A DNA stretch of 64,000 bases from Sulfurimicrobium sp. Its GTDB lineage: Bacteria > Pseudomonadota > Gammaproteobacteria > Burkholderiales > Sulfuricellaceae. The stretch spans positions 33,316-97,315 of the forward strand of contig JAUSBJ010000019.1 in the NCBI GenBank assembly GCA_030652035.1, in the 5' to 3' direction. Positions 9,064 to 19,235 of this stretch are shown here, piece after piece (positions within the stretch are counted from its first letter, which is position 1; every line of letters begins with the position of its first letter). The position numbers and the translations under genes were made by a program. The notes under the pieces are model-generated. The model was not told where the DNA came from and ran no database searches. It saw nothing but the letters and a program-made list of their open reading frames with translations.

Positions 9064-9735
9064 TCAGGCCGACACGCCCAGTTCCGCGCACAGCCTGTCC
9101 ACCAGTGCCCGCAACTCGTCGACTTCGGTTTCCAGTCGGGACACCTTGGCTTTCAGGGCGGGAATCTCGCCCAGCGAAATATCGCCCGATGACGGAGATG
9201 CCACTGCATGCGTGGGCTCAACGATGAGCGGCGCCCCGCCCAACAGGTGCGCCCAGCGGTTCTCGCGTGAGCCGGGCTGGCGCGGCAATTCCACCACCAG
9301 CGCCCCCGCTTGCCGTTCGGCCAACTCATGCAAAAACGCCTCGACTGCGGAGATGTCGGAAAATTTATGCAGCCGCTCGCTGTTGAGGCGCAGTTCGCCC
9401 GCCGTTTGCGGGCCGCGCAGCATCAGCGTGACCAGCAGGGCCACCGACTGCGACGGGACCTGCAATACCCGCTCGAGATTATGGGCATAACGCTGCACCC
9501 GCCCGCCACTCGATTCCATGACCAGTGTCAACGACCTGAGACTATCTAGCGCCGTGAGTACGTCCGCCTCGCTCGCCTCGATCACCGGGTCGCGGCTGGT
9601 TTTCTGGTTGCAGCCGGCGACCAAGGCATTCAGCGTCAGGGGATAGGTGTCGGGCACGGTATGCTGTTTCTCGGCGAGCACGCCCAGGACGCGCGTTTCA
9701 AGCAGGGAAAGGATGGGCAGGCTGGAACTGGACAT
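9064..9735 (-). CDS. yceH: YceH-family (DUF480) winged-helix protein
   Basis: A 223-residue protein beginning MSSSSLPILSLLETRVLGVL, with the DUF480 signatures EKQHTVPDTYPLTLNALVAGCNQK (quoted in part: TYPLTLNALVAGCNQK) and LMLRGPQTAGELR. It should fold as two winged helices, followed here by a C-terminal coiled coil (LKAKVSRLETEVDELRALV). The cellular role is not established. The internal ATG at 9735 is preferred to 9831, because the longer frame would run into the promoter region shared with the divergent methyltransferase gene. Confidence 0.85.
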   Translation of the reverse strand: MSSSSLPILSLLETRVLGVLAEKQHTVPDTYPLTLNALVAGCNQKTSRDPVIEASEADVLTALDSLRSLTLVMESSGGRVQRYAHNLERVLQVPSQSVALLVTLMLRGPQTAGELRLNSERLHKFSDISAVEAFLHELAERQAGALVVELPRQPGSRENRWAHLLGGAPLIVEPTHAVASPSSGDISLGEIPALKAKVSRLETEVDELRALVDRLCAELGVSA

Positions 9736-9857
9736 GGCTTGGCGCTTCGCAAAAGGATTATTATGCACGCCGCCCGCTGTCATGAATACGGATCGTTGCG
9801 GGTTATACTCACGGCATACACAGCCCGCCACCAGATTAGCCGCCGTTTTCTGAAATC

Positions 9858-10568
9858 ATGAACATGAATCCATTACTGCCCCACCGCATCCCCGAGCCCG
9901 AACTGATGGACGACCCTGAGCAGGCCCGCGCCTATGCCGAGGCGGATTTTTCCGAACCCCATCAAGCCTTCATCGCGCATTTCCGGCGTATCTTTCCTGC
10001 GCACACGCCGCGTCAGGTGATTGATCTGGGCTGTGGCCCGGCAGATATCAGCATCCGCTTCTCGCGCGCCTATCCTGATGCCGCCATTCTTGGCGTGGAT
10101 GGCGCGATGGCGATGCTGGATCTTGGCAATAGCGCACTCGTGCGCCATGGCGCTTCCGGCAGGGTTGAGTTGCAGTGCCGCTACCTGCCGGACCCACACC
10201 TCCCCGTCCGGCAATTCGATGCCGTGATCAGCAACAGCCTGCTCCATCACCTCGACGATCCCGCCGCGCTGTGGCAGACTGTGCGGCACGTTGCCGAGCC
10301 CGGCGCGGCAATACTGATCATGGATTTGATGCGGCCTAGAAGCATTCAGGAAGCGCAATACCTTGCCGGCCGCTATGCTGCTGATGCGCCGCCCATATTG
10401 CAACATGATTTTTATCATTCGCTGCTCGCCGCCTACCGGCCTGATGAAGTGCGGCTGCAGTTGGGCGGAGCCGGGCTATCTTATCTTCAGGTCGAGGCCG
10501 TGAGCGATCGCCATTTGCTGACTTGGGGAATAATGGATGGCGGAGTAAATTCTCCGCCTGTTGTTTAA
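9858..10568 (+). CDS. Class I SAM-dependent methyltransferase
   Basis: A 236-residue protein with a Rossmann-type methyltransferase core. Motif I is [12 protein letters not shown] (about residues 54-65), the acidic motif II is [10 protein letters not shown], and motif IV/post-IV is [10 protein letters not shown] with the following [12 protein letters not shown] strand. The substrate is not evident; the HHLDD segment resembles ubiquinone and small-molecule methyltransferases. It is divergent from yceH and ends 20 nt before the chemoreceptor start. Confidence 0.8.
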   Translation: MNMNPLLPHRIPEPELMDDPEQARAYAEADFSEPHQAFIAHFRRIFPAHTPRQVIDLGCGPADISIRFSRAYPDAAILGVDGAMAMLDLGNSALVRHGASGRVELQCRYLPDPHLPVRQFDAVISNSLLHHLDDPAALWQTVRHVAEPGAAILIMDLMRPRSIQEAQYLAGRYAADAPPILQHDFYHSLLAAYRPDEVRLQLGGAGLSYLQVEAVSDRHLLTWGIMDGGVNSPPVV

Positions 10569-10588
10569 GTGACCGCCGGACTGAAACC

Positions 10589-12646
10589 GTGAAAACCAAC
10601 CTTCCAATAACCAATAATGAACAGCCTTTCCCAAAAGGCAAATACCTGGTTTCCAAGACCGACCTCAAGGGCGTCATCACCTACGCCAACGAGACATTCA
10701 TCGAATTGAGCGGGTTCCCCCGTGAAGAGCTCATCGGCAAGAGCCATAACATGGTACGCCACCCGGAAATGCCACCCCAGGCGTTCGAAGATCTATGGTC
10801 CACGGTCAAGTCGGGGCGCCCGTGGCGCGGTTGCGTCAAGAACCGCTGCAAGAACGGCGACTATTACTGGGTGGATGCCTTTGTTGTACCCGTCCGCAAA
10901 AATGACCAGACCATCGGTTACATGTCCGTTCGCAGCGAGCCCTCCCGCCAGCAGGTGCAGGAAGCTGAAACGCTGTATCGTCAGCTCAACCAGAGCAAGG
11001 CGCCCCTGCACAAGAAGTCCGGGCAACTCTCCATCAGGGCCAAGCTTGCAGGCGTCATGATTCTGCTCGCCATGGTGATGACAATTATTGGCGCTGTCGG
11101 CCTGCGTGGCATGGGGCAAGCCAATGATGGCCTGCTCGCCGTTTATGAGCAACGCTCCCTGCCCATGGTCGAGCTGGACCAGGTGGGCCAGCTTTCCCTG
11201 CGCAACCGCCTCATTCTGCTGGATGCCATACTCAACCCAAGCCAGGAAAATGTCGCCAAGCGCCTGGATGAATACCACCAGAATATCGGGAAGGCGGCGC
11301 AAAGTTTGTCCGCGTTGGAGAAATCGGTTTCTGAGCAAGACCGGGCGATGCTCTCTAAACTGTCAAACGACTATGCGAATCTGATGAAAGAGGGCTTTGA
11401 GCCGGCAGTTTCCGCCCTCCAGGCAGGCGACTTCCAGCTTGCTGGCCGCATTGCCAAGGATGTCATCGGTCCGCTCAACAGGCCGTTTGCCGATGACTTG
11501 GCAAAGTTGCAGCGCACCCAGGCAGATGGTGCCAAATACGAGTATGAAACCGCCAAAGAGCGCTTCACTTCTGCTCGCGCCCTGATTGTGGTGATTCTGC
11601 TGCTGGGCCTGGCAATTGCCGCCAGCCTTGGCTCATTGCTGATACGCAGCATACTCCGCGCCTTTAACACGGCCATCAGCCACTTCGACCATATCGCCCA
11701 GGGTAAGCTGACCAGCGAGATCGACATCTCCAGCAACGACGAGACTGGCCAACTGTCCTGCTCGCTGGCCACGATGCAGGTCCATCTCAAGGTCATGCTG
11801 GATCAAATCGTGCAAGCCTCTGACACTATCGAAGCCCATAGTGTGAATCTACAGGCCGAGATGCGCCGAGTCGTCGAGCAATCCGACATGCAACAGGAGC
11901 GCACCCATAGCGTCGCCGCCACCATGGAGGAAACCAGCCAGTCCGTTTCGGAAGTGGCCGCTTCCGCCAGCTCAGCAGCGGACGCAGCGACATCAGCACA
12001 AGGCGTGGTCAGCGAAAGTAATATTCAGATGAGCCAGAGCATGGCTGCCGCGCAGGTAGTGGTGCAAGCGGTACAGGACTCCAGCCACACTATGATGGAG
12101 CTGTTCCAGTCCATTCACCGTATTGGTGAAATCACCCAGATGATTCGCGAAGTGGCCGACCAGACCAACCTGCTGGCCCTCAATGCGGCCATCGAGGCCG
12201 CCCGGGCTGGCGAACAGGGTCGCGGTTTTGCCGTCGTCGCTGATGAAGTGCGCAAACTGGCCGAGCGCACCTCTGCCAGCACCGTGGATATCACCGAAAC
12301 AGTCCAGGCCATCCAGGCATGCACTCAGCGCGCCGTCACTTCCATGGACGAGGCCAGCATCCGGGTGAACACAAGCACCAGCCTGATGCAGGCAACCCAG
12401 GACAGCCTGCACAACATCACGAAGAAAAGCGCCGACGTCAACGACATGGCCCAGCACATCGCAGCGGCAGCGCAGGAACAGTCTGTCGCCAGCCATGACG
12501 TAGCACGCAACATGGAAGCCATTTCAGCCTTGGTGAAAGACAACACTCTGGCCGCGCAATCTGCATGGACGGCTACCGAAGGCCTTTCTCATACCGCTCA
12601 CGAGCTGCACAAGCTGGTGGGACATTTCGAGCTGATTCGAAAGTAA
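10589..12646 (+). CDS. PAS-domain methyl-accepting chemotaxis protein, Aer-like
   Basis: A 685-residue receptor starting at GTG 10589. An N-terminal Aer-type PAS domain (about 15-120) holds [18 protein letters not shown] and [14 protein letters not shown]. Membrane helix 1 is near 153-172 and a four-helix periplasmic domain follows to about 330. Helix 2 ([20 protein letters not shown]) leads into a HAMP domain and then a coiled-coil signalling domain with the hairpin tip [20 protein letters not shown]. The PAS domain suggests redox or energy sensing through FAD or haem, but this receptor also keeps a full periplasmic sensor, unlike E. coli Aer. No cheA or cheW is nearby. Confidence 0.88.
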   Translation: MKTNLPITNNEQPFPKGKYLVSKTDLKGVITYANETFIELSGFPREELIGKSHNMVRHPEMPPQAFEDLWSTVKSGRPWRGCVKNRCKNGDYYWVDAFVVPVRKNDQTIGYMSVRSEPSRQQVQEAETLYRQLNQSKAPLHKKSGQLSIRAKLAGVMILLAMVMTIIGAVGLRGMGQANDGLLAVYEQRSLPMVELDQVGQLSLRNRLILLDAILNPSQENVAKRLDEYHQNIGKAAQSLSALEKSVSEQDRAMLSKLSNDYANLMKEGFEPAVSALQAGDFQLAGRIAKDVIGPLNRPFADDLAKLQRTQADGAKYEYETAKERFTSARALIVVILLLGLAIAASLGSLLIRSILRAFNTAISHFDHIAQGKLTSEIDISSNDETGQLSCSLATMQVHLKVMLDQIVQASDTIEAHSVNLQAEMRRVVEQSDMQQERTHSVAATMEETSQSVSEVAASASSAADAATSAQGVVSESNIQMSQSMAAAQVVVQAVQDSSHTMMELFQSIHRIGEITQMIREVADQTNLLALNAAIEAARAGEQGRGFAVVADEVRKLAERTSASTVDITETVQAIQACTQRAVTSMDEASIRVNTSTSLMQATQDSLHNITKKSADVNDMAQHIAAAAQEQSVASHDVARNMEAISALVKDNTLAAQSAWTATEGLSHTAHELHKLVGHFELIRK

Positions 12647-12649
12647 ATC

Positions 12650-13063
12650 ATGTTTGAAAATCCCGCACCGGAAGCTATTCGGAACCTGCTGAAAAAAGCC
12701 CACACCATCGCAGTGGTGGGGTTATCGCCGCAGCCTGCGCGGCCCAGCTACTACGTGGCCAAGGCGATGCAGGGCTTCGGCTACCGCATCATCCCGGTAC
12801 GCCCTGCAGTGAGTGAAGTGCTGGGAGAAAAGGCCTACCCCACCCTCGCCGATGTACCTGATAAAATCGACCTTGTGGACGTGTTCCGTGCTGCCGAGCA
12901 TGTGGACGCCATCGTCGATGAATGCCTGCGTCTCAATATCCCCGCCATCTGGATACAGGAAGGCATCGTCAACGAAGCCGCAGCGCAGAAGGCCCGCGAC
13001 GCCGGCATGAGCGTGGTCATGGATCGCTGCATTTACAAGGATTATGTGGAGTTGTTCGCATGA
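12650..13063 (+). CDS. CoA-binding domain protein (YccU-like)
   Basis: A 137-residue single-domain protein with the CoA_binding Rossmann fold: the [16 protein letters not shown] nucleotide loop near residue 20, VIPVRP at strand 2, the [12 protein letters not shown] segment and [13 protein letters not shown]. Members bind CoA, but their physiological role is unclear. It starts 4 nt after the chemoreceptor stop, and its own stop overlaps dapF by four bases. Confidence 0.87.
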   Translation: MFENPAPEAIRNLLKKAHTIAVVGLSPQPARPSYYVAKAMQGFGYRIIPVRPAVSEVLGEKAYPTLADVPDKIDLVDVFRAAEHVDAIVDECLRLNIPAIWIQEGIVNEAAAQKARDAGMSVVMDRCIYKDYVELFA

Positions 13064-13890
13064 AACTGAAATTCACCAAAATGCATGGCCTGGGCAACGA
13101 TTTCGTGGTGCTGGACGGGATTTCACAAGCCGTTCACTTGAGCGGGGAACAATTCCGTTTTCTCGCCGACCGCCATTTTGGTGTTGGCTGCGACCAGATT
13201 CTGCTGGTGGAGCTGCCTTCCTCCAGCGCTGCCGATTTCCGCTACCGCATCTTCAATGCCGACGGGGGTGAGGTCGGGCAGTGCGGAAACGGCGCGCGCT
13301 GCTTCGTGCGCTACGTGCACGACAAGGGGCTGACACAAAAAACCGAAATCAGCGTCGAAACCGCTTCCGGCATCATTTACCCGCGCCTGGAAGCGGATGG
13401 GCAGGTGACGGTCAACATGGGCGAGCCGCGCTTCGAGCCGGATCAAATTCCTTTTGTCACGCCCGGACGGGCCTTGACCTACCCCCTCCCGGTGGGCGAT
13501 CAGACCATAGACATCAGCGCGCTCTCCATGGGTAACCCGCACGCGGTGCTGGTGGTGCATGACGTGGATTCCGCGCCGGTAGCCGAGCAGGGGCCGCTGA
13601 TCGAGAACCACCTGGCCTTCCCCGCGCGGGTCAACGCAGGCTTCATGCAGATCGTGGATCGCAGCCGCATCCGGCTCAGGGTATTCGAACGCGGCTCGGG
13701 TGAAACCCTGGCCTGCGGCACCGGCGCCTGCGCCGCGGCGGTTGCCGGCATCACGCGCGGCATGCTGGATTCCGAAGTCACGGTCAGCACTCGCGGCGGA
13801 GAATTGCTCATCCGCTGGCAAGGCGAAGGCCAGCCGGTATGGATGACAGGCCCGGCCGAAACCGTATTTGAAGGCGAAATCCATCTTTAG
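13060..13890 (+). CDS. dapF: Diaminopimelate epimerase
   Basis: A 276-residue DapF, converting LL- to meso-diaminopimelate for lysine and peptidoglycan synthesis. The two catalytic cysteines are visible: Cys75 in GQCGNGARC and Cys219 in ACGTGACAAA. The N-terminal KMHGLGNDF signature is intact. It begins inside an ATGA overlap with the CoA-binding protein gene and is followed by a DUF484 gene and xerC, a common proteobacterial order. Confidence 0.97.
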   Translation: MKLKFTKMHGLGNDFVVLDGISQAVHLSGEQFRFLADRHFGVGCDQILLVELPSSSAADFRYRIFNADGGEVGQCGNGARCFVRYVHDKGLTQKTEISVETASGIIYPRLEADGQVTVNMGEPRFEPDQIPFVTPGRALTYPLPVGDQTIDISALSMGNPHAVLVVHDVDSAPVAEQGPLIENHLAFPARVNAGFMQIVDRSRIRLRVFERGSGETLACGTGACAAAVAGITRGMLDSEVTVSTRGGELLIRWQGEGQPVWMTGPAETVFEGEIHL

Positions 13891-13919
13891 AGTCCATCCC
13901 TTAACCTAGGATCAGAAAC

Positions 13920-14594
13920 ATGAATTTAAGCGCAGAAGCCATCGTCGAATTCCTTCAGGAGCATCCGGATTTCTTCGAGGACAAACCCGGCCTGCTGGAG
14001 CAGATCGCCATTCCCCACCCGCACGGCGGACGGGCCATTTCCCTGGCCGAGCGGCAACAGCTTCAGTTGCGCGAGAAAAACAAGCTGCTGGAATCAAAAT
14101 TGCGCGAACTGCTGCAATTTGGCGAGGAAAATGACGCTATCGGCGAAAAAGTACACCGCTTCAGCCTTTCCCTGCTGACAGCGCGCACGATCGAGTCCCT
14201 GCTGCCCACCATTACGCTCAGCCTGCGTGACGATTTCGCCGTGCCACATGTCGCTTTGCGCATCTGGGCTGCCCCGGCGCAGCCCACGGAGCAAGCGGAA
14301 TTTTCCGATGTCAGCGCCGACCTCAGGACCTTTGCCGACACGCAAGTCCGCCCTTATTGCGACACCCAGCCGCCCTTTGAAGTCGCCAGCTGGTTCGGCG
14401 ATGCGGCGGCTTTGCTGAAATCCTTTGCCGTGGTTTCCCTGCGCAGCGAACACGCCTTCGGTTTGCTGGTGCTGGCGAGCGAGGATGCGCAGCGTTTCTA
14501 CCCGGAAATGGGCACGCTTTACCTGAAGCGCATCGGCGAACTGGTCACGGTTGCCCTCATGCCCTATATCAACGAGAGTCCGGACGCTGCCTAA
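13920..14594 (+). CDS. DUF484 family protein (GAF-like)
   Basis: A 224-residue soluble protein with the DUF484 N-terminus (VEFLQEHPDFFEDKPGLLE), a short coiled coil (LREKNKLLESKLRELLQFG) and a GAF-like C-terminal half ending in LYLKRIGELVTVAL. The function is unknown, but the gene is regularly placed between dapF and xerC, as here. ATG 13920 follows AGGATC at a suitable distance. Confidence 0.87.
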   Translation: MNLSAEAIVEFLQEHPDFFEDKPGLLEQIAIPHPHGGRAISLAERQQLQLREKNKLLESKLRELLQFGEENDAIGEKVHRFSLSLLTARTIESLLPTITLSLRDDFAVPHVALRIWAAPAQPTEQAEFSDVSADLRTFADTQVRPYCDTQPPFEVASWFGDAAALLKSFAVVSLRSEHAFGLLVLASEDAQRFYPEMGTLYLKRIGELVTVALMPYINESPDAA

Positions 14595-14598
14595 GAAC

Positions 14599-15504
14599 AT
14601 GGGGGAGGAGGACCACCCCGCCGCGCACGTGCTGCTGCAATCCTACCTCTCCCATCTCCAGCACGAGCGGCGCCTGTCGCCGCTGACATGCAAGCATTAT
14701 GCGCGCGACATCGAGGCGCTACTCGGGCTGGCGGGCGAAATCCCGCTGCACCAGCTGCAAATCCACCACATCCGCCGTTTTGTTGCCCAACTGCATGCCT
14801 CGGGTTTGGGCAGCCGCACCCTGGCACGCATGCTCTCTGCTTGGCGCGGATTTTTTCAGCACCTCGGCCGCCAACATGCCTTCCCGCACAATCCCTGCGC
14901 CGGGTTGCATGCGCCCAAGGCCGCAAAAACCCTGCCCCAGGCACTGTCGCCGGAACAGGCCGCGCATTTGATGGAAGTGGAAGAAGAGGGGCCGCTGGCC
15001 GTGCGCGACCGGGCCATGCTGGAGCTGTTTTACTCCTCCGGCCTGCGTCTGGCCGAACTGGTTGGCGCCAATCTGGAGGACATGGATTTCGCTTCGGGCG
15101 AGATCCGCGTGACCGGTAAGGGCAACAAGACGCGCATCGTGCCGCTGGGACGCCTCGCCATCGAAGCCATCCAGGCTTGGCTTGCCGCACGGGCACTGCT
15201 TGCCTCCACCGGCGAACGGGCCGTATTCCTCAGCAAGAATGGAGGCCGGTTATCGCCGCGAGCTGTGCAATTGCGGCTCAAGCAATGGGGCATCAAACTC
15301 GGCATCAACGCCAATGTCCATCCCCACATGCTGCGCCACTCCTTCGCCACCCACGTGCTGCAATCCAGCGGCGACTTGCGCGCGGTGCAGGAAATGCTGG
15401 GCCACGCCAACATCTCCACCACGCAGGTTTATACGCACCTGGACTTCCAGCATCTAGCAAAAGTTTATGATGCCGCCCATCCAAGGGCGAAGAAAAAGCC
15501 TTAA
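14599..15504 (+). CDS. xerC: Tyrosine recombinase XerC
   Basis: A 301-residue tyrosine recombinase that, with XerD, resolves chromosome dimers at dif. A core-binding domain (about 15-100) precedes a catalytic domain carrying Arg in YSSGLRLAEL, Lys in TGKGNKTR, the HMLRHSFATH box, His in MLGHANIS and the nucleophile Tyr in QVYTHLDF. ATG 14599 is preferred to 14551 because the longer form overlaps DUF484 by 44 nt without need. The context and length favour a housekeeping XerC over a phage integrase. Its stop overlaps the convergent methyltransferase gene by four bases. Confidence 0.93.
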   Translation: MGEEDHPAAHVLLQSYLSHLQHERRLSPLTCKHYARDIEALLGLAGEIPLHQLQIHHIRRFVAQLHASGLGSRTLARMLSAWRGFFQHLGRQHAFPHNPCAGLHAPKAAKTLPQALSPEQAAHLMEVEEEGPLAVRDRAMLELFYSSGLRLAELVGANLEDMDFASGEIRVTGKGNKTRIVPLGRLAIEAIQAWLAARALLASTGERAVFLSKNGGRLSPRAVQLRLKQWGIKLGINANVHPHMLRHSFATHVLQSSGDLRAVQEMLGHANISTTQVYTHLDFQHLAKVYDAAHPRAKKKP

Positions 15505-16106
15505 GCGACCTTCCGCGCCACCAGCTCCACCAGCGCCGACATACCGCAGTGGCCGGGGCCTTCCTTGATTTCCATATCGTGCTCGCGCAGTTGCAGGATT
15601 TCCATGGCGCCAAAATCGCGCTGCAAATCTTCTGCCGTATACAGATTGTCGATATTGGAAGGGCCGCCGGTCTTGTATTCGAGCTGTTTCGGCGTATAGC
15701 CCTGCAGTAGCAGCAAGCCGCCCGGTTTCAGTGCCTGCAGGATGGCGCGGTGCAGGGCAGGGCGCTCCCCTGAGGAGGCGAACTGGATGAAAATCGCCAC
15801 GATCACGTCAAAGCGGTTTTCACCCCAGTTCCAGGTATGTACATCCACCAGTTCCGTCTGCAGCGACACCCCGCGAGAGGCTGCCAGCCGGCGTGATTTC
15901 TCCAGCGCCTTCTCGGAAAAGTCCACCGCCAGCACATTCAGTCCCTGCTCCGCCAGCCACACGCCGTTGCGCCCCTCGCCATCCGCCACAGAGAGCACCG
16001 ACTGCCCCGGCTGCAGCAGAGGGGCCTGGGAAACCAGAAAGGCATTGGGTTCGGTGCCGTAGAAATATTCGGCACCGCCAAAACGTTCGTTCCAGAGATC
16101 CTTCAT
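15501..16106 (-). CDS. SAM-dependent methyltransferase, TehB-like
   Basis: A 201-residue class I methyltransferase. Motif I appears in the variant form VLSVADGEGRNGVWLAEQG, followed by VLAVDFSEKALEKSR, VIVAIFIQFASSGERP and LKPGGLLLLQGYTPKQL. This subgroup is often annotated as tellurite-resistance or small thiol methyltransferase; the real substrate is unknown. It sits just downstream of dsbC on the minus strand (3 nt gap), so it probably ends the pepP-ubiH-dsbC transcript. Confidence 0.82.
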   Translation of the reverse strand: MKDLWNERFGGAEYFYGTEPNAFLVSQAPLLQPGQSVLSVADGEGRNGVWLAEQGLNVLAVDFSEKALEKSRRLAASRGVSLQTELVDVHTWNWGENRFDVIVAIFIQFASSGERPALHRAILQALKPGGLLLLQGYTPKQLEYKTGGPSNIDNLYTAEDLQRDFGAMEILQLREHDMEIKEGPGHCGMSALVELVARKVA

Positions 16107-16109
16107 GGA

Positions 16110-16838
16110 TTATTTTTTGGCTGCCGGCTTTCCGGCCAGGAGTTGTTCCAGCTTGGCGGCCGGGACCATGCCGGGAACACGGCGTCCATCGGCGAAAATG
16201 ATGGTGGGCGTTCCCTGAACCCCCAGCTTCTGCCCAAGCTGGATAGTTTTAGCCACCGGGTTGTCGCAGTTGCCGTCGTTCTTGGGCAACGTACCTTTCA
16301 TCATCCAGTCATCCCAAGCCTTGACCTTATCCGGTGCACACCAGATCTGCCTGGATTTCTTGCCTGCATCGGGATGCAGTTGCTCAAGCGGCATGAGAAA
16401 AGTGTAAATCGTGATGTCGGTCACATTCGCCAGTTCCTGCTCGAATTTCTTGCAATAGGGGCAGTCCGCGTCGGAAAACACCGCGATCTTGCGGCTACCG
16501 TTGCCTTTCACCACCTTGATGGCGTCGCCCAGCGGCAGGGTATCGAACTTGACGGCGGTCAGCTTCTGCATGCGCTCTTCGGTCAGATTTTTCTGCGCAT
16601 CGAGGTCGAGTATCGCGCCCATGAAGACATACTTTGCCTTGTCATCGGAATAGATCAGTTGCGGTCCTTCCACCAGCACTTCATACAGGCCGGCGTAAGG
16701 CGTCTTGGTCACGCTTTGTACCTTTGCGCCGGGAAATTTGGTCTCGATGTTTTTCTTGATGGCTGCATCATCGGCGTGCGCAGTGGCGGCAGCAAAACCA
16801 AACAGCAGGGGCAGGGCAAAGCGTTGGAGAACTAACAT
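16110..16838 (-). CDS. dsbC: Periplasmic disulfide isomerase DsbC
   Basis: A 242-residue protein with a signal peptide (cleavage probably after AHA, residue 22), an N-terminal dimerisation domain and a thioredoxin fold with the active site CPYC at 126-129. The Cys pair of IWCAPDK and DGNCDNP and the cis-Pro loop QGTPTIIF are present. DsbC corrects wrong disulfides in the periplasm. The start at 16838 is supported by an AGGAAC site; the longer frame from 16907 would place residues before the signal peptide. It follows the ubiquinone hydroxylase gene by 46 nt. Confidence 0.93.
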   Translation of the reverse strand: MLVLQRFALPLLFGFAAATAHADDAAIKKNIETKFPGAKVQSVTKTPYAGLYEVLVEGPQLIYSDDKAKYVFMGAILDLDAQKNLTEERMQKLTAVKFDTLPLGDAIKVVKGNGSRKIAVFSDADCPYCKKFEQELANVTDITIYTFLMPLEQLHPDAGKKSRQIWCAPDKVKAWDDWMMKGTLPKNDGNCDNPVAKTIQLGQKLGVQGTPTIIFADGRRVPGMVPAAKLEQLLAGKPAAKK

Positions 16839-16884
16839 GAAAGTTCCTGAAAATAGAAATTGAAATAAGAGTGACTGCCGGATT

Positions 16885-18060
16885 TTACCCGAGTTCCCCG
16901 ATGGCATGACGCATGAGCCGGTTTTTCAGCCCGCCGAGGTGGTTGGTCAGGCTCAAACCGGTGTTGCGCAAGGTCCGCAGCAGGGGGTCCGGGTTGTTGA
17001 AAAGTTTTTGCAAGCCATCAGTCAGCAATTGCATGGACAGGATATCTTCCTTGCGCGCACGCTCGTAGCGGCGCAGCAGGAGATGATCGCCGCAGTCGCG
17101 CTGCGATTCTCTTTGCAGCAAGACCCGAGCAAGCTGCTGCGCATCCTGGAAACCCAGATTGACGCCCTGGCCGGCCAGTGGATGCACATTGTGCGCGGCA
17201 TCGCCGATCAGCGCCACGCGCGGTTTGACCAGTTGATCGAGATTAAGCAGGCGCAGGGAAAAGGCGGCGGGCGGGGTGATCAGACGAAGCTTTCCAAGGG
17301 TGTTCTTGCCCGCTTCCTGAACGCGGCTGCAGAATTCGTCAGGCGGCAGCGCCATCAACTCCTGCGACAGGGCGTCGAAAGCCGACCAGACGATGGAAAT
17401 CCGGTTGCCGGGAAGCGGCAGGTAGGCAAGGATGCCGTCTTCCCTGAACCATTGGTAAGCGCTGTTGCGGTGCGGTTTTTCCGTTTCAAAATTGGCCACC
17501 ACGCCATCCTGCCCATAGGCACGCGGCTGGGCTTCGATGCCGGCTTGTGCGCGCACCCAGGAATCGCGCCCGTCGGCGCCGACAATCAGCTTGGCGTGTA
17601 GCGCGCGGCCATCCTGCAGGGTAAGCATGGCCGCATCGTCCCCCACATCCAGCGCCGCGCAGGCAGCCGGGCAAAAAATCTCCACATTCGACTGCCCCTG
17701 CACCGCGCGCCACAGTCCGTCCTGCATCAGGCGGCTTTCGGCGATGAAGGCCAACTCTTCCACCCCGGCCTGGTAGGCGCTGAAATCCAGCCGCGCGGCA
17801 GCGTCGTCGCCCCAGATGTGCATTTCATGCACCGCCGCGATGCGGCTTTGATCAAGGCCGCTCCACGCCCCACTCAGGTCGAGGAAGCGTGCATTGGCGG
17901 GGTTGATGGCATAGATGCGGTTATCCCAGCTTGCATCCTGGGGGAGGGCAGAGGGAGCACGGCCCTCGATCAGGGCGATATGCAGTCCGCTGTCCTTCAG
18001 CGCTGCAACCAGGGAAGCGCCCACCAGGCCGGCACCCACTACGATCAGGTCGAATTCCAT
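16885..18060 (-). CDS. UbiH/UbiF/VisC-family FAD-dependent monooxygenase
   Basis: A 391-residue flavoprotein monooxygenase of ubiquinone biosynthesis. The N-terminal FAD loop (VVGAGLVGASLVAAL), the middle GADGRDSWVR motif and the C-terminal FAD loop GDAAHNVHPLAGQGVNLG are intact. The last resembles UbiF/UbiI rather than UbiH, so it probably hydroxylates a different ring position from its upstream neighbour; which one cannot be assigned by eye. Its start shares one base with the end of ubiH. Confidence 0.88.
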   Translation of the reverse strand: MEFDLIVVGAGLVGASLVAALKDSGLHIALIEGRAPSALPQDASWDNRIYAINPANARFLDLSGAWSGLDQSRIAAVHEMHIWGDDAAARLDFSAYQAGVEELAFIAESRLMQDGLWRAVQGQSNVEIFCPAACAALDVGDDAAMLTLQDGRALHAKLIVGADGRDSWVRAQAGIEAQPRAYGQDGVVANFETEKPHRNSAYQWFREDGILAYLPLPGNRISIVWSAFDALSQELMALPPDEFCSRVQEAGKNTLGKLRLITPPAAFSLRLLNLDQLVKPRVALIGDAAHNVHPLAGQGVNLGFQDAQQLARVLLQRESQRDCGDHLLLRRYERARKEDILSMQLLTDGLQKLFNNPDPLLRTLRNTGLSLTNHLGGLKNRLMRHAIGELG

Positions 18061-19235
18061 CAGCCTTTTGCTCCAAAAATCATTTTGCGTGCCACAAAGC
18101 GTTTCGCCGCCGGAAGCAGGTCCAACGCGGCCAGGCCCAGCCCACGGCCCAGATTGATACCATGGTAGTCATTGGAAAACAGGCGCACCAGCACATCGGT
18201 AAACAGGATGCTGCCGCCGGTATCCGGGCTGCGGCCTTCGCGATATCCGGCAAGCATGGCGGCGTTTCCGATTTCCGCGCGCGGCACCCGCATGATGGCC
18301 TCACCCAGTTCCCAGGCATCGCGCAAACCCAGGTTGAATCCCTGCCCCGCCACCGGGTGCATGGCCTGCGCCGCATTGCCAATCAGGGCCATGCGCTGCG
18401 CTGTGACAGGGCGGGCATATTTGAGGCTCAAGGGGAAACTGGCGCGCCGCCCGGCGCTGGTGAAGGCGCCGAGGCGGTCGCCAAAGCGCTCGTGGAGCTT
18501 TTCCAGAAAAGCTTTATCGTCAAGCTGGAGCAGGGTTTCGGCCTCCTCCGGCAGCGCCGTCCACACCAGATCAAAGCCTGCGCCCGACGGCAGCAGCGCC
18601 ATCGGGCCATAAGGCGTGAAGCGCTCGTAGGCGGTATTGCGGTGTGGAAATTCGCTCGTCACATGGCAAATCACCGCTGTCTGGCCGTAATCCACCACAT
18701 GCCGCTCCACCCCGCGCACCGCCCCCAGGCTGCGCCCGCCATCGGCCAAAACCAGCAAACTGGCGGTCACTTCGTGCTGCTGGCCGGCATGGCTGAATTC
18801 GGCCACCCCAAATCCCGGCGTGTTATGTACCGCATGTACCGTAGCACCCGTGAGGTAATACGCACTGTTTGCCGCCAGGGCTTGATGCAGTGCCGTGCTC
18901 AAGGCGGAATAATTAACTACATGGCCGAGCGCGGGAAGACCGCATTCCGAGGCCTGCAGCAGCGCGCGCCCAAAGCCGCCACGCTGTGAAATGTGAATGG
19001 TCTCGATCGGCGAGGGCGCCTCGATAGCGCCCCACACTCCAAGCCGCTGTAGCAGGATCTTTGCCCCCTGAGACAAGGCCAGGGCACGCGGGTCGGCCGG
19101 TCGGGAAAAGTCGCTGTTGGCCTCCAGCACCATTACTTTCAGGCCACTGTCTTTCAGCGCCAGTGCCAGTGTGGCGCCTACCGGGCCGCCGCCGGTGATG
19201 AGCACGTCAACATGGCTTGGCATCAACTTAGGCAT
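18060..19235 (-). CDS. ubiH: UbiH-type 2-octaprenyl-6-methoxyphenol hydroxylase
   Basis: A 391-residue FAD monooxygenase with the loops LITGGGPVGATLALAL, VLADGGRSLG and GNAAQAMHPVAGQGFNLGLRD. The GNAAQ form (rather than GDAAH) is the UbiH hallmark, as is the position directly behind pepP. It overlaps pepP by 8 nt, or starts at the internal Met5 (19223), which removes the overlap. It acts in aerobic ubiquinone synthesis at the inner membrane. Confidence 0.9.
   Translation of the reverse strand: MPKLMPSHVDVLITGGGPVGATLALALKDSGLKVMVLEANSDFSRPADPRALALSQGAKILLQRLGVWGAIEAPSPIETIHISQRGGFGRALLQASECGLPALGHVVNYSALSTALHQALAANSAYYLTGATVHAVHNTPGFGVAEFSHAGQQHEVTASLLVLADGGRSLGAVRGVERHVVDYGQTAVICHVTSEFPHRNTAYERFTPYGPMALLPSGAGFDLVWTALPEEAETLLQLDDKAFLEKLHERFGDRLGAFTSAGRRASFPLSLKYARPVTAQRMALIGNAAQAMHPVAGQGFNLGLRDAWELGEAIMRVPRAEIGNAAMLAGYREGRSPDTGGSILFTDVLVRLFSNDYHGINLGRGLGLAALDLLPAAKRFVARKMIFGAKG

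Noticed and set aside
14599..15504. XerC gene as a phage or island integrase
   Set aside because: Position after dapF and DUF484, normal length and no tRNA or attachment-site repeat nearby support the housekeeping recombinase.
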